Positions 26,654 through 36,836 of a stretch of 64,000 bases of DNA are shown here, in pieces. The stretch comes from Spirochaetales bacterium (GTDB lineage Bacteria; Spirochaetota; Spirochaetia; DSM-2461). Positions within the stretch are counted from its first letter, which is position 1; the number at the start of each line of letters is the position of its first letter. The notes under the pieces were generated by a model. The model made no database searches. It saw only the letters and a program-made list of their open reading frames with translations, and was not told where the DNA came from. Both the position numbers and the translations under genes were made by a program. The stretch is from assembly GCA_022360655.1 (NCBI GenBank), contig JAKSCK010000240.1, positions 306,665 to 370,664 on the forward strand. Direction: 5' to 3'.

Positions 26654-27631
26654 ATGGTAACCATTAAAGATGTGGCAAAGGCTTGTGGTGTGTCCATTGC
26701 AACCGTTAATCGTGCAATTTCAGATAAGCCAGATGTGAGTCAAAAAACACGTGAAAAAGTTCTTAAAAAAATAGATGAATTAGGGTACATTCCGCAATTC
26801 ATGGCTCGAAGTCTTGTGAGTGGGAAAACTCACATTATTGGCCTCATTGTTTTTGATGTAATGAATCCATTTTTCGGGGAATTAACAGCCGTTATTAATC
26901 GCTTACTTCGAAAGCGTGGATATCGCTTGCAAACGTGCATCATTGATAACTCACTTGAAGACGAAAAAGAGGCCATTAACCATCTTGCCAGTTTAAATGT
27001 GGATGGAATTCTCTTTATTCCACTTCATAAATCCGCCGAATTTGCTTCCTGGATTAAGAAACTGCCAACAAAAGTGATTTCTCTTCTCAACGAGCTGGAC
27101 AATGAAATTGACTTTTTGGGAGTAGGAGAGAAGGAGGCCATGGAAACGGCTGTGGGCTGGATTCATCAGAAGGGGTATGAACGTCTTCTGTATCTTTCAC
27201 CTCCTTTGCATTGGAGAGGCAATAAAAATCTCGACACCATCGAGCGGCGTCTTGAAGGAGTGATGAAGGCCTCAGAACATCTCTTTCCAGGTTCTTCTCT
27301 TGAGGTGCGAACAGATGAAGGCTATCTGGAACGAAGCCGGGAATGGCTCAGGGAAAGCTCCCAAAAATCCGCGATACTCTGTTCGAATGACATCTATGCC
27401 TTGGATATACTCAAGGCCAGTCGTGAATGGGGCCTGAAAATCCCACAGGATTTTGGGTTGATGGGGTTTGATAACATTGACACCCTTCGGTATTTAGAAA
27501 CTGATATCACATCCGTGTACTATCCCGTAGAAAAAGTCGCTAAGGCTGCTGTGGAGTGTCTCTTTTCTCAGCATGAGAAACCCATTCATCAACGTTTCCC
27601 CACAAAAATTCGTCATGGAGAATCTTTGTAA
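26654..27631 (+). CDS. LacI family transcriptional regulator
   Basis: MVTIKDVAKACGVSIATVNRAISDKPDVSQKTREKVLKKIDELGYIPQFMARSL. Confidence 0.95.
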   Translation: MVTIKDVAKACGVSIATVNRAISDKPDVSQKTREKVLKKIDELGYIPQFMARSLVSGKTHIIGLIVFDVMNPFFGELTAVINRLLRKRGYRLQTCIIDNSLEDEKEAINHLASLNVDGILFIPLHKSAEFASWIKKLPTKVISLLNELDNEIDFLGVGEKEAMETAVGWIHQKGYERLLYLSPPLHWRGNKNLDTIERRLEGVMKASEHLFPGSSLEVRTDEGYLERSREWLRESSQKSAILCSNDIYALDILKASREWGLKIPQDFGLMGFDNIDTLRYLETDITSVYYPVEKVAKAAVECLFSQHEKPIHQRFPTKIRHGESL

Positions 27632-27861
27632 TACTTCTCAATGGTAGGATGTTTTGAGGCCTTGTGAACTTTAGAACAGTAGATTCTCCTTTGGTGTAGT
27701 CCACCTCATGTTATGCAGTCATGGCTTATGCACTGCCTGGCAAAGGAATGTCCATTTGATTGGTAATAAACTCATGAGGGAGAGAAATATTTGGCATTCC
27801 TTGAAGAGAATTTTCAAAACTCCGTTGACCGAATTCCTCTCTCTGATTAGGATGATCGAGC

Positions 27862-27946
27862 GCCGGCGTGGTGGAATCGGTAGACACAGCAGACTTAAAA
27901 TCTGCTGACCCACGTGGTCGTGCCGGTTCAAGTCCGGCCGCCGGCA
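27862..27946 (+). tRNA. tRNA-Leu (anticodon TAA)
   Basis: GCCGGCGTGGTGGAATCGGTAGACACAGCAGACTTAAAATCTGC...GGTTCAAGTCCGGCCGCCGGCA; acceptor GCCGGCG/CGCCGGC; long variable arm; no encoded CCA. Confidence 0.95.
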
Positions 27947-27960
27947 ATCCATGTGATAAA

Positions 27961-27989
27961 AAGATTCCTTGAGCGGAATCTTTTTTTAT
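27961..27989 (+). terminator. Rho-independent terminator after tRNA-Leu
   Basis: AGATTCC-TTGAGC-GGAATCTTTTTTT, about 15 nt after the tRNA. Confidence 0.85.
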
Positions 27990-28774
27990 TTTTCACTCTC
28001 CATACTTTTAAAGTGCTTCCGTCTTCGTATGGAATCAGGTGATGCTGGTGTGTACCATCGGGGGAAGTTTCCTAAATCTAGGCCCAGTGCCATGTTATCC
28101 CTTTCATGCAACCAGAATCCCAAAGCCTCAATGGAACTCAGATGAACAATCCATCCATGGGTGATCTTTGGGACTGGGGTGGGAGTGCTTTGAATACGTA
28201 TGATGCCATCATACTCTTTTGAGAGTTCTTGAGGATTCAGGTGAGTTCCAAGGGGTTTTCCCATGGATCGAAGGGGATGGATTTGGATTTGGCCTGTCTG
28301 GTCCTTTTCTGCAAGGGCCTGCTTTGTGTGAAGAGATCCTTCATCAATCACCAAAACCTTTCCCTCTTGAGACAGAATGGAAGCCCCGCCAAAAAGTGTT
28401 GCCAGACCTCGTCGAGGGGTGAGCACCACCTTCCAAGACCGTTGACGTTGCTCTAATCCTTCCCGAATCCCATAGCCAAAATACCCCGATGATAATCCGC
28501 CAGTGAGGTACACCGAGCCCTTCCAGTCTGAGGGAATGGCCTCATCCATATGATGAAGAACTTTTTGAGAATACCCCTTGATGGCCTGCTGCATGGCATT
28601 TTGATGCTGGGCATCAGGGCAATCGCCAAACGCTTTTGTGCTAAGAATCTTTGGCCAATGGAGAGGGTTGCTTTCCCATTGGCCTTTCTGGGCCAACGCT
28701 TGGAGGGAGTGAGAAAAGTTTTCTGCAGAGAGTTCTATGGCATCTTTTGCTTTTAATGTGGGTTTGTCCATCAC
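27986..28774 (-). CDS. Hypothetical protein with ASKHA (actin/Hsp70/sugar-kinase)-like motifs
   Basis: GSVYLTGGLSSGYFGYGIREGLEQR (adenosine-motif-like); VLVIDEGSLHTKQALAE (phosphate-1-like). Confidence 0.4.
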   Translation of the reverse strand: MMDKPTLKAKDAIELSAENFSHSLQALAQKGQWESNPLHWPKILSTKAFGDCPDAQHQNAMQQAIKGYSQKVLHHMDEAIPSDWKGSVYLTGGLSSGYFGYGIREGLEQRQRSWKVVLTPRRGLATLFGGASILSQEGKVLVIDEGSLHTKQALAEKDQTGQIQIHPLRSMGKPLGTHLNPQELSKEYDGIIRIQSTPTPVPKITHGWIVHLSSIEALGFWLHERDNMALGLDLGNFPRWYTPASPDSIRRRKHFKSMESEK

Positions 28775-28885
28775 AGACCTCAGAGCAAAGTGTGGCTGAA
28801 GTGTAATGGAAAACTCTTAGGCTGAATATATATTATTAGGTACATAATGAATGCACGGTGCGCCAAGGGCGCCGGGAGGTACCAC

Positions 28886-29932
28886 ATGAGACGATTAACA
28901 AAAGCAAGTCCCATTTTTGTTGTGGTTCTGCTCTTTGGAATGTTGGGTTCCTTGGGAGCGGCGGAACGAACGGCCATATTTGCCGGAGGTTGTTTCTGGT
29001 GCCTTGAGCCTCCTTTTGAAGTCCTTCGGGGAGTAAAATCGGTGGAAAGTGGTTACACCGGTGGAACCGTAGAGGATCCCAGTTATCAGCAGGTGACGCG
29101 GGGAGGGACAGGTCATTATGAAGCGGTAAGAATCACCTACGATGACAGCATCATTTCCTTTGCTGATCTTCTTGAGGTGTTTTGGCGGAACATTGATCCC
29201 ACGGATCGTTATGGCCAGTTTGCTGATCGGGGGAGCCAGTATAAAACGGCAGTGTTCTATGCCACTCCCAATGAGCGGGTTACAGCGGAAAAATCACGAA
29301 ATGCCTTGGATGTGAGTGGAAAATTCAGCAATCCCGTGGTGACAGAAATTCTGCCACGAGCGCAGTTTTACCGAGCAGAAGCATACCACCAAGACTATTA
29401 CCTGAAAAATCCAGAACGGTATGCCAACTATGCACGGGGTTCAGGACGGAAAGGATTTTTGGAGCGAGTGTGGGAAGACAAGGAGTGGTCTGTGTATCGA
29501 AAACCCTCACAGCGAGAGTTGAAGAAAAATCTCAGCAGCCTGCAATACCATGTGACCCAGCAAGACGGAACCGAGCGGGCGTTTACCGGTGAGTTCTGGG
29601 ATTCAAAGGCAGAAGGCATCTATGTGGATGTGGTATCTGGTGAGCCTCTCTTTTCCTCCACGGATAAATATGATTCAGGAACAGGTTGGCCATCTTTCAC
29701 TCGCCCCTTGGATGCTCGATTCCTGATTAGCAAGACAGATACCAAATTGTTTATGAGGCGAACAGAGGTTCGGAGTCGTTATGCCGATTCTCACCTGGGA
29801 CATGTTTTTAATGATGGACCGGTGGAAGATGGAGGATTGCGGTACTGCATCAATTCCGCTTCGCTTCGATTTATTCCCAAAGATCAAATGGAAGCAGAAG
29901 GTTATGGAGAATACCTCGAACTCTTTGAATAA
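28886..29932 (+). CDS. msrAB: Secreted bifunctional peptide methionine sulfoxide reductase MsrA-MsrB
   Basis: Signal peptide; [19 protein letters not shown] (MsrA); [47 protein letters not shown] (MsrB). Confidence 0.95.
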   Translation: MRRLTKASPIFVVVLLFGMLGSLGAAERTAIFAGGCFWCLEPPFEVLRGVKSVESGYTGGTVEDPSYQQVTRGGTGHYEAVRITYDDSIISFADLLEVFWRNIDPTDRYGQFADRGSQYKTAVFYATPNERVTAEKSRNALDVSGKFSNPVVTEILPRAQFYRAEAYHQDYYLKNPERYANYARGSGRKGFLERVWEDKEWSVYRKPSQRELKKNLSSLQYHVTQQDGTERAFTGEFWDSKAEGIYVDVVSGEPLFSSTDKYDSGTGWPSFTRPLDARFLISKTDTKLFMRRTEVRSRYADSHLGHVFNDGPVEDGGLRYCINSASLRFIPKDQMEAEGYGEYLELFE

Positions 29933-29973
29933 GAGTATCATACTAAGAATACCGGCCTTGGCCGTATGATTGT

Positions 29974-29992
29974 GGCCCCCCTTCTGGGGGCC
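29974..29992 (+). other. GC-rich stem-loop between msrAB and arsC
   Basis: GGCCCCC-CTTCT-GGGGGCC, preceded by a second hairpin near 29949-29967. Confidence 0.5.
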
Positions 29993-30011
29993 GTTCGAGG
30001 AGTGAGCATCG

Positions 30012-30446
30012 ATGAAGAAGCCTAAGATTCTCTTTTTATGCACGGGAAATTCCTGCCGCAGTCAGATGGCGGAAGGATTTGCACGATTTTATAAAGGGGA
30101 AGATTTTGATGTGTATTCGGCCGGAGTTGAAAAGCATGGAATGAATCCTTATGCCGTGGCGGTGATGAAAGAGGTGGGAATTGACCTTGCCGCCCATAAA
30201 AGCAAGACCGTTGATGAACTTCCAGAAGAGCCTTTTGATTTTGTGGTGACGGTTTGTGATAACGCAAAAGAACGCTGCCCCTGGTTTCCTGCACGCACAA
30301 AGTTGGTGCATCGCAGCTTCCCAGATCCTCCTGCCCTCACGGCTCAGATGAATGATGGTCCTGAAAAAATGGAGGTGTATCGAAGGGTTCGGGATCAGAT
30401 AGAGGCCTTCATCAAAACCATACCAGAAGTTTTTCAAGAACAATAA
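30012..30446 (+). CDS. arsC: Arsenate reductase ArsC, low-MW phosphatase type
   Basis: ILFLCTGNSCRSQMAEGFAR; VTVCDNAKERCPWFP. Confidence 0.92.
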   Translation: MKKPKILFLCTGNSCRSQMAEGFARFYKGEDFDVYSAGVEKHGMNPYAVAVMKEVGIDLAAHKSKTVDELPEEPFDFVVTVCDNAKERCPWFPARTKLVHRSFPDPPALTAQMNDGPEKMEVYRRVRDQIEAFIKTIPEVFQEQ

Positions 30447-30609
30447 TCCATTATCTCTATGGAGTCTCCTGTTCCCAGGGATGGTGAGACTCTCCACTCA
30501 TCATGATGAGAAATCAACGATGTTTTCTCATACAAATCTCTTTGAGGAAAGAGCAAATGCGCAGAGTGTTCTCTTGCTCAAATCCCTGGTGGAACGCTAA
30601 TATCCGCCC

Positions 30610-31383
30610 ATGTCTCAACTTGGCAAACGTATTGCGCGAAAAATTGACAAGGCCATTTTGCAATTTGGCCTCTTAGAACCCCATGACAAAGTGGTGATAG
30701 GTCTCTCTGGAGGGAAAGATTCCTTGGCTCTCACCAAAATTCTGGGGGATAAAGGCGCCTCTGAGCGCTATCCCATTCCTTTTGATGTGGAAGCCGTGCA
30801 TGTGCGAACGGATTTTGCGGAGTATCCTGCCGGGGATGACTTTCTTGAAATTGTGAAATCCTGGGGCATCAAGGTGACGGTGCTGGAAGTTCCCGTGAAG
30901 CAGCGACTCCGGGAAGGTCACAGTCTCAACTGCTGGTGGTGTTCCTCTCAGCGTCGCTTGGAAATGGCCCGCTATGCTGCGGAAGTGGGGGCCAATAAGA
31001 TTGCCCTGGGCCATCATCTGGATGACATTTTGGAAACTTTTCTGATGAATGCCAGTGGGAAAGGAGAACTCTCCACCATGCTTCCCCGAATGGCCTATGA
31101 CAAATATCCTCAAACCATCATTCGTCCCCTGGCCTGGACCCATGAAGAGGAAATTCGGGACTATGTTCGGCAGTTGGGATTGGAAAGTTTCACTTGCACC
31201 TGTGAATGGGACACTCGTTCTCCCCGCAAAACGGCTCGACGAGCATTAGAAGAGCTGTGTGCAGGAAGGCCACGCGCCAAGGATCTCATGTTCCGAGCCT
31301 TGGCTAATCCGGTGAATCGATATCTTCCAGAAGTGGTCTCGGAGCCCAGTTCTCGAATCTCAGATTCTCAAAAAATGCGTTAG
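30610..31383 (+). CDS. ttcA: TtcA-like tRNA 2-thiocytidine biosynthesis ATPase
   Basis: PP-loop VIGLSGGKDSLAL; CWWCSSQRR; ALGHHLDDILETFLMN. Confidence 0.88.
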   Translation: MSQLGKRIARKIDKAILQFGLLEPHDKVVIGLSGGKDSLALTKILGDKGASERYPIPFDVEAVHVRTDFAEYPAGDDFLEIVKSWGIKVTVLEVPVKQRLREGHSLNCWWCSSQRRLEMARYAAEVGANKIALGHHLDDILETFLMNASGKGELSTMLPRMAYDKYPQTIIRPLAWTHEEEIRDYVRQLGLESFTCTCEWDTRSPRKTARRALEELCAGRPRAKDLMFRALANPVNRYLPEVVSEPSSRISDSQKMR

Positions 31384-31512
31384 AGCGACCTCCCGGTGGG
31401 GGAGCTTTTCCAGAAGCCAGCAAACACTCTTCCATTGTCTTCCCCCTCTTCGGGCACTATAATCCGCAATCGAGTGGATAACATCATCATTGAACTGGAA
31501 AAGCGCGACATC

Positions 31513-32769
31513 ATGTCGCGAATGTGCGAGCGGGCTCTGTTGATTGGAGTTCGAGAAGCTGGTGAAAGCCGAGAAAGCAGTCAGGCCCATCTGGAAGAAC
31601 TGGAGGGACTGGTTCTGTCTCTGGGGATTCCGGTAGTCAGCCGTCTTCTCACCAACCCCCGGGAAATCCATCCTCGATGGCTTCTTGGAAAGGGAAAGGT
31701 GGAAGAGGTGGCAGCGGCCATTGATGAGCATCAGGCCGATCTTGTGGTTTTTGACTGCGATCTTTCCCCAGCTCAGCAGCGCAATTTAGAGCGAGAATGG
31801 AATCTGGCGGTCATTGATCGCCGAGAAGTGATTCTTGATATCTTTGCTGACCGGGCCTCCACCCGAGAGGCGGTTCTTCAGGTGGCCTTGGCCCGCATGC
31901 AATACAGCTTGCCCCGGCTCACTCGGGCCTGGACGCATCTTTCTCGGCAGCGGGGGGGAGCGCGAGGAACCCGAGGAAAGGGAGAAACTCAGCTAGAAAC
32001 TGACCGCCGCTTGGTTTTATCCAAGATTGCGGGTTTGAAAAAAGAGCTGACTCGGGTGCGGGAACAGCGGGATGTGCGCCGGAAAAAACGGCTGGAGCGT
32101 CCTGTTCCCTCTGTTTCTTTGGTGGGTTACACCAATGCTGGAAAATCCTCACTACTCAATGCCCTCAGTGGGGCAGAAGTGCTGGTGGAAGACAAGCTTT
32201 TTGCCACTCTTGATCCCACCACGCGTCGGGTAAAAATGACTGGGGGACGGGAATTCTTGATGACCGATACGGTGGGTTTTATCCGTAAACTCCCCCATGA
32301 TTTGGTGGATGCCTTCCGTTCTACGTTGGAAGAGGCTGTGCTGGCTGACGTGATTGTTCAGGTGGCGGATGCGGGGAATGAAGAACTGGGTGAACACATC
32401 ACGGTCACGGATACTGTTCTTCACGAACTGGGAGCGGGGGAGAAATCTCGTATTCTGGTGCTCAATAAAGTCGATACTCTCGATGTGCATCAACGAGAAG
32501 CTCTTCAAGGAGCCTTCCCCGATGCGATTTTGCTCTCGGCCCATTCTGGAGAGGGTGGAGAGGCCTTAGTGGATGCTCTAGGAGCAGCATTGGATGCGGC
32601 ACGGAGCTTGACTGTGCTTCGTTTGCCTCCAGACCGATGGGATATTCGTTCCCGTCTTCATCAAGAATCCACCGTGATTCAAGAAGATTATGATGAAGAT
32701 GGGCTTATAATGACAGTCCGACTCAGTCCAGAAGAACAGGGTCGGTTGGCATCGTTTATTGTGCCGTGA
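31513..32769 (+). CDS. hflX: GTPase HflX
   Basis: RGGARGTRGKGETQLETDRR; VGYTNAGKSSLLNALSGAEV; DTVGFIRKLPHDLVDAFRSTLEE; NKVD. Confidence 0.95.
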   Translation: MSRMCERALLIGVREAGESRESSQAHLEELEGLVLSLGIPVVSRLLTNPREIHPRWLLGKGKVEEVAAAIDEHQADLVVFDCDLSPAQQRNLEREWNLAVIDRREVILDIFADRASTREAVLQVALARMQYSLPRLTRAWTHLSRQRGGARGTRGKGETQLETDRRLVLSKIAGLKKELTRVREQRDVRRKKRLERPVPSVSLVGYTNAGKSSLLNALSGAEVLVEDKLFATLDPTTRRVKMTGGREFLMTDTVGFIRKLPHDLVDAFRSTLEEAVLADVIVQVADAGNEELGEHITVTDTVLHELGAGEKSRILVLNKVDTLDVHQREALQGAFPDAILLSAHSGEGGEALVDALGAALDAARSLTVLRLPPDRWDIRSRLHQESTVIQEDYDEDGLIMTVRLSPEEQGRLASFIVP

Positions 32770-32781
32770 TATGGCTGTTTA

Positions 32782-32812
32782 ACCCCTTTTTCATCAGAGA
32801 GGAAAAAGGGGT
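32782..32812 (+). terminator. Stem-loop terminator after hflX
   Basis: ACCCCTTTTTC - loop - GAAAAAGGGGT. Confidence 0.65.
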
Positions 32813-32884
32813 CGTTCTTAAGAGAAAAGAGTCCTTTTCCCATTTTTCTCAGAGAACGATGCATTGGATACCGATCTTATGATT

Positions 32885-34135
32885 ATGAAGCGCTTCAACG
32901 CCCTTGTTTTGACTTTTCTCATTCCCTTGGCTTTGGGAGCCACAAGTTTGATTCCCAGTTCATTGGGTGGAGACTCCAATCTCCGTATTCCCATCACACC
33001 CCGCATGCCCCGAACTCCTTTAGTGAGCCAAGTTCCTGTGTCCAACGAAGAGGATGGAGAAGGACGGGTGATTCGGAGGGTGCTACGCTTTGGACAAAGT
33101 GTGGCCGGTTTATTGGAGGGGGGAGGCTTTTCCCCTGGTGAAGCCGCGGAAGCTGTGGTGGCCTTAGGTGGCATCATGGACATGCGTCGAGTGCCTGCTG
33201 GCCGGGAATTTCTCATCACTCAGGATGAAGCGGGGAAACCCGTGATGGTGCACATTTCCGTGCGTTATGACTCCAATGCTGTGCTGCGTCTCACTCAAGA
33301 GGGGTGGCAAGCGGAAGAGGAAAACATTGATGTGTATCCTGTTCCCATTGTGGTTCGGGCTGAGGTGGTGAGTTCTCTTTATCAGGCGGCTGTAGACAGC
33401 GGAATTCCCCTGTCTGTGATGATGCAGGCCATTGACCTGTTCAGCTTTGAGGTGGATTTCCAGCGGGATATTCAGCCGGGGAATCGCATTGTTTTGCTCT
33501 ATGAACGCATCCTGGACGCTTCAGGTGAGTTTCTTGCGGCGGGGGATTTGCTGTATGCTCGGCTTGAAGTGAATCAACAGCGGGTGGAAGCTTGGCGCCA
33601 TGAAAGCCTGGATGGTTTGGTGGACTATTATGAGGATTCGGGTGATTCGGTGCGGAAGGCCTTGCTGAAAACACCCGTGGATGGAGCACGGATCTCATCT
33701 GGTTTTGGAATGCGTCGCCATCCGATTTTGGGATACACGGCCCTGCACCGGGGAATTGATTTTGCGGTTCCCACGGGCACGCCGGTGAAGGCGGCGGGAG
33801 TGGGCACAGTGGTGCAGGCGGGGTGGCATGATCAGTATGGCTGGCGTGTGAAGCTCCGTCATGCTAATCACTATGAAACGCTTTATGCCCATTTCACTCG
33901 AATTGCTCCTGGAATCCGTCCTGGTGTTCCTGTTACGCAAGGACAGATTGTGGGATATGTGGGTTCCACAGGGATGTCCACCGGGCCTCATTGCCACTAT
34001 GAGGTACGCTACTATGGTCGCCCTGTGAATCCTGCCAGTTTGAAATTTCCCCCCGGCCATCAATTGGAAGGAGATGATGAGCGGCTTCTTACCTTGGAGA
34101 TTCAGGCTTTAAAATCTGAATTTGATTTGGACTAG
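32885..34135 (+). CDS. Secreted M23 family metallopeptidase
   Basis: Signal peptide; SSGFGMRRHPILGYTALHRGIDFAVPTGTPVKAAGVGTV, STGPHCHYEVRYYGRPVNP. Confidence 0.92.
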   Translation: MKRFNALVLTFLIPLALGATSLIPSSLGGDSNLRIPITPRMPRTPLVSQVPVSNEEDGEGRVIRRVLRFGQSVAGLLEGGGFSPGEAAEAVVALGGIMDMRRVPAGREFLITQDEAGKPVMVHISVRYDSNAVLRLTQEGWQAEEENIDVYPVPIVVRAEVVSSLYQAAVDSGIPLSVMMQAIDLFSFEVDFQRDIQPGNRIVLLYERILDASGEFLAAGDLLYARLEVNQQRVEAWRHESLDGLVDYYEDSGDSVRKALLKTPVDGARISSGFGMRRHPILGYTALHRGIDFAVPTGTPVKAAGVGTVVQAGWHDQYGWRVKLRHANHYETLYAHFTRIAPGIRPGVPVTQGQIVGYVGSTGMSTGPHCHYEVRYYGRPVNPASLKFPPGHQLEGDDERLLTLEIQALKSEFDLD

Positions 34136-34196
34136 TGGAAGCTGGAGCCTTCTGGTGGAGTTGTCCCTCTAGGAAGCACACGGTACACTAGTTTCC

Positions 34197-34826
34197 ATGT
34201 GGATGCAGCAACTCACCAGTGGACCATTTGCCACCAATGCTTACCTAATTGGTGGTCAGGATTGTGATGAAGCCCTTTTGATTGATGCCCCTCCTGGGTG
34301 CTACAACGAGGTGCTGCAAGCTCTTCACCAAAGCCAGCGCCATTTGCGTGCTGTGGTGATCACTCATCCCCATTTTGATCATCTTTTGGATGCTCATCTT
34401 TTTGTTCAAGATGGAATTCCTCTCTTTTGTCATGAATTGGCACAAGAGGGCTTGTCTTCACCACAAGCTATGGGTTTGGTTCCTGAACCGCGGGAGGGTT
34501 TTCCTTCTGTTCACCCCCATCGACTCTTGAAGGATCAAGAACAATTCACTCTTGCCAATGTGACCATCGCTGTGCGGGAAGTTCCTGGCCATAGTCCGGG
34601 TTCCATTGCTCTTCTCTCCAGTGACGGACCATGTTTTGTGGGAGATTTGCTTTTTCGGGGATCGGTGGGACGAACTGATCTGCCAGGTGGGGATTTTGAT
34701 GTGTTAGCAGAATCCATCCAGAATGTGGTGTATTCGCTGCCTGACAGTACGCCCATTTATCCAGGTCATGGCCCTTCTACAACGGTGGGGGAAGAGAAGC
34801 GCTGCAATCCCTATGTGCAAGGTTAG
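34197..34826 (+). CDS. MBL-fold metallo-hydrolase (glyoxalase II-like)
   Basis: FATNAYLIGG, VITHPHFDHLLD, VPGHSPGSIALL, VGDLLFRGSVGRTDLPGGD, IYPGHGPSTTVGEEKRCNPYV. Confidence 0.92.
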   Translation: MWMQQLTSGPFATNAYLIGGQDCDEALLIDAPPGCYNEVLQALHQSQRHLRAVVITHPHFDHLLDAHLFVQDGIPLFCHELAQEGLSSPQAMGLVPEPREGFPSVHPHRLLKDQEQFTLANVTIAVREVPGHSPGSIALLSSDGPCFVGDLLFRGSVGRTDLPGGDFDVLAESIQNVVYSLPDSTPIYPGHGPSTTVGEEKRCNPYVQG

Positions 34827-34905
34827 GGGGATTCGGAGCATTCATTCTCTTTGATTCTGGTCCTTTGACTTCTTGATTCCACAGAAATCTTCTCCCTCTT
34901 CTTGG

Positions 34906-34934
34906 TTGAATAATCATTCCTCAGCCGGGATAAT
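34906..34934 (+). promoter_or_regulatory. Sigma70-type promoter of metA
   Basis: TTGAAT - 17 bp - GATAAT. Confidence 0.55.
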
Positions 34935-34975
34935 CGACTCTGCCCTCTGGAGAAAAGAGGGAAGGAGAGCTGCCC

Positions 34976-35893
34976 ATGCCCATCAAAATTCAGGATGGTC
35001 TTCCCGCGGTACAGGCGCTAGCCGAAGAAAATATCTTCGTCATGACCGAGTCCCGGGCTGCCCATCAAGATATTCGTCCCCTCCGTATTCTGATTCTCAA
35101 TCTCATGCCTCTCAAAATTGTCACAGAAACACAATTGATGCGCATGCTTTCCAATTCCCCTTTGCAGATTGAAGTTGAACTGATTGTTCCCTCCACTCAT
35201 GAGTCCAAAAATACACCTCGAGAGCATCTGGATGTGTTCTATAAAACCTTTGTGGATGTGAAAGAAAAGAAATTTGATGGACTCATCATCACAGGGGCTC
35301 CCGTGGAAACGCTGGAGTTTGAGGATGTGGATTATTGGGATGAGGTGAGCCGCATCATGGATTGGGCGGATGAACATGTCTTTAGCACCATGTACATCTG
35401 CTGGGCGGCTCAGGCCGGGCTTTACCATCGGTATCAGATTCCCAAGCATCCGGTGGAAACCAAAGTTTCTGGTGTGTTTTCTCATGATGTGAGCAATCGG
35501 CGAGTCCCATTGGTTCGGGGCTTTGATGACATGTTCTATGCCCCTCATTCCCGTCATACCGAAGTACGACGAACAGACATTGAAGATCATGATGATTTGA
35601 TGATTCTCTCAGAGTCCCCTGAGGCCGGGATTTACCTTGTGGCCACCAAAGACGGACGTCATGTCTATGTCACGGGACACTCCGAATATGATCCTCTTAC
35701 CCTAAAAGAGGAGTATGAACGGGATATGCGACGAGGATTGAATCCTGAGATTCCGCGAAATTATTTCCCGGATGATGATCCTTCACAACCACCTCGCATT
35801 CTTTGGCGCAGTCACGCCCATCTCCTTTTTGCCAATTGGCTCAACTACTCTGTGTATCAGGCTACTCCTTATGATTTGGAGCGCATGCAATGA
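34976..35893 (+). CDS. metA: Homoserine O-acyltransferase MetA
   Basis: [83 protein letters not shown]. Confidence 0.95.
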   Translation: MPIKIQDGLPAVQALAEENIFVMTESRAAHQDIRPLRILILNLMPLKIVTETQLMRMLSNSPLQIEVELIVPSTHESKNTPREHLDVFYKTFVDVKEKKFDGLIITGAPVETLEFEDVDYWDEVSRIMDWADEHVFSTMYICWAAQAGLYHRYQIPKHPVETKVSGVFSHDVSNRRVPLVRGFDDMFYAPHSRHTEVRRTDIEDHDDLMILSESPEAGIYLVATKDGRHVYVTGHSEYDPLTLKEEYERDMRRGLNPEIPRNYFPDDDPSQPPRILWRSHAHLLFANWLNYSVYQATPYDLERMQ

Positions 35894-36303
35894 AAAGGGA
35901 TTTGTCCTTTGGGGCTGTTGTTTTTCGTCAACATAATGGGAAACGAGAGTATCTCTTGGTTCACCATGCCAGTGGCCAGCATTGGGATCACCCTAAAGGG
36001 CATCCTGAAAGGGGGGAATCTCCCTGGGAAACGGCGAAACGAGAGGTGGAAGAAGAGAGCGGAGTCCTGGTTTCTCTCCGTTCAGGAATGCGTTTAGAAG
36101 CCTCTTGGACTCTTCCGAGTGGGCAACCCAAAACGGTGACCTATTACCTTGGAGAAGCCACGGGTGAAGGTGTCACTGGCGGGCCAGAAGGGGAAATCTT
36201 GAATTGCCAGTGGTGCTCCTTTTCCCAGGCCATGGAGCGCATCACCTGGGAGAGTGGAAAAGAAGTTCTCAAAGCAGCAGAAGAGATTTTGAACGGAGAG
36301 TAA
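35890..36303 (+). CDS. NUDIX hydrolase (diadenosine polyphosphate hydrolase-like)
   Basis: [23 protein letters not shown]; 4-nt overlap with metA. Confidence 0.92.
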   Translation: MKRDLSFGAVVFRQHNGKREYLLVHHASGQHWDHPKGHPERGESPWETAKREVEEESGVLVSLRSGMRLEASWTLPSGQPKTVTYYLGEATGEGVTGGPEGEILNCQWCSFSQAMERITWESGKEVLKAAEEILNGE

Positions 36304-36344
36304 GAGAACAAACTCAACGCTCCAATTTTGCTTACCTCAAGAGA

Positions 36345-36740
36345 TTAATTGAGAAGGTAAGGCTGAAGCTTCGCCAAGATTTTTTGGGGAATCTTTGGCC
36401 AAGAATACTCCCCTTTTTGTTCCCAGGAATCGGTGTTTGCGACATATCCTAAGGAAACGAGTTGTTCTAAGAGCTCATCATGGGGATAGATGTACCATTT
36501 CCTTGAGTCTGAAAGGTGATATACAAGTCTTTTCCCATGTATTTTTTGGAGAGAGTGAGACGTCCCTGTGAGTTGGACCTTCAGAAAGGTTGATCCATCA
36601 TTATGAACAGCAATAAAGTCTGCCCCCTGCCAATCATCATTGAGCCATAGGCAGTTGAAGCCAAAATCGGCTAGGACAGCAGCCACTTTCTGAAAATTGT
36701 AACTTTCCTGTTGTTTGGCATTGAGATTTTTGTATGTGAT
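36345..36740 (-). CDS. Hypothetical protein, possibly nuclease-like; no canonical start at its apparent N-terminus
   Basis: Open frame ITYKNLNAKQQESYNFQKVAAVLADFGFNCLWLNDDWQGADFIAVHNDGSTFLKVQLTG...WYIYPHDELLEQL; first GTG is internal at 36686. Confidence 0.6.
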   Translation of the reverse strand: MTYKNLNAKQQESYNFQKVAAVLADFGFNCLWLNDDWQGADFIAVHNDGSTFLKVQLTGTSHSLQKIHGKRLVYHLSDSRKWYIYPHDELLEQLVSLGYVANTDSWEQKGEYSWPKIPQKILAKLQPYLLN

Positions 36741-36836
36741 TTATTCCAAAATCATTGTGCACCCATCTGAGTTTTAAAGATGGTCTTCTTCTCTCTGCGC
36801 CTTGGTATTCCTGCAAGAAAAAGATTGAAAGTTTTC

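Noticed and set aside
30497-30510. Perfect palindrome CTCATCATGATGAG upstream of ttcA
   Set aside because: Short and isolated, with no second copy seen in the window; plausible by chance.
34830-34975. Possible SAM riboswitch upstream of metA
   Set aside because: No recognisable SAM-I/II/IV core; only a promoter-like element and a short leader are visible.
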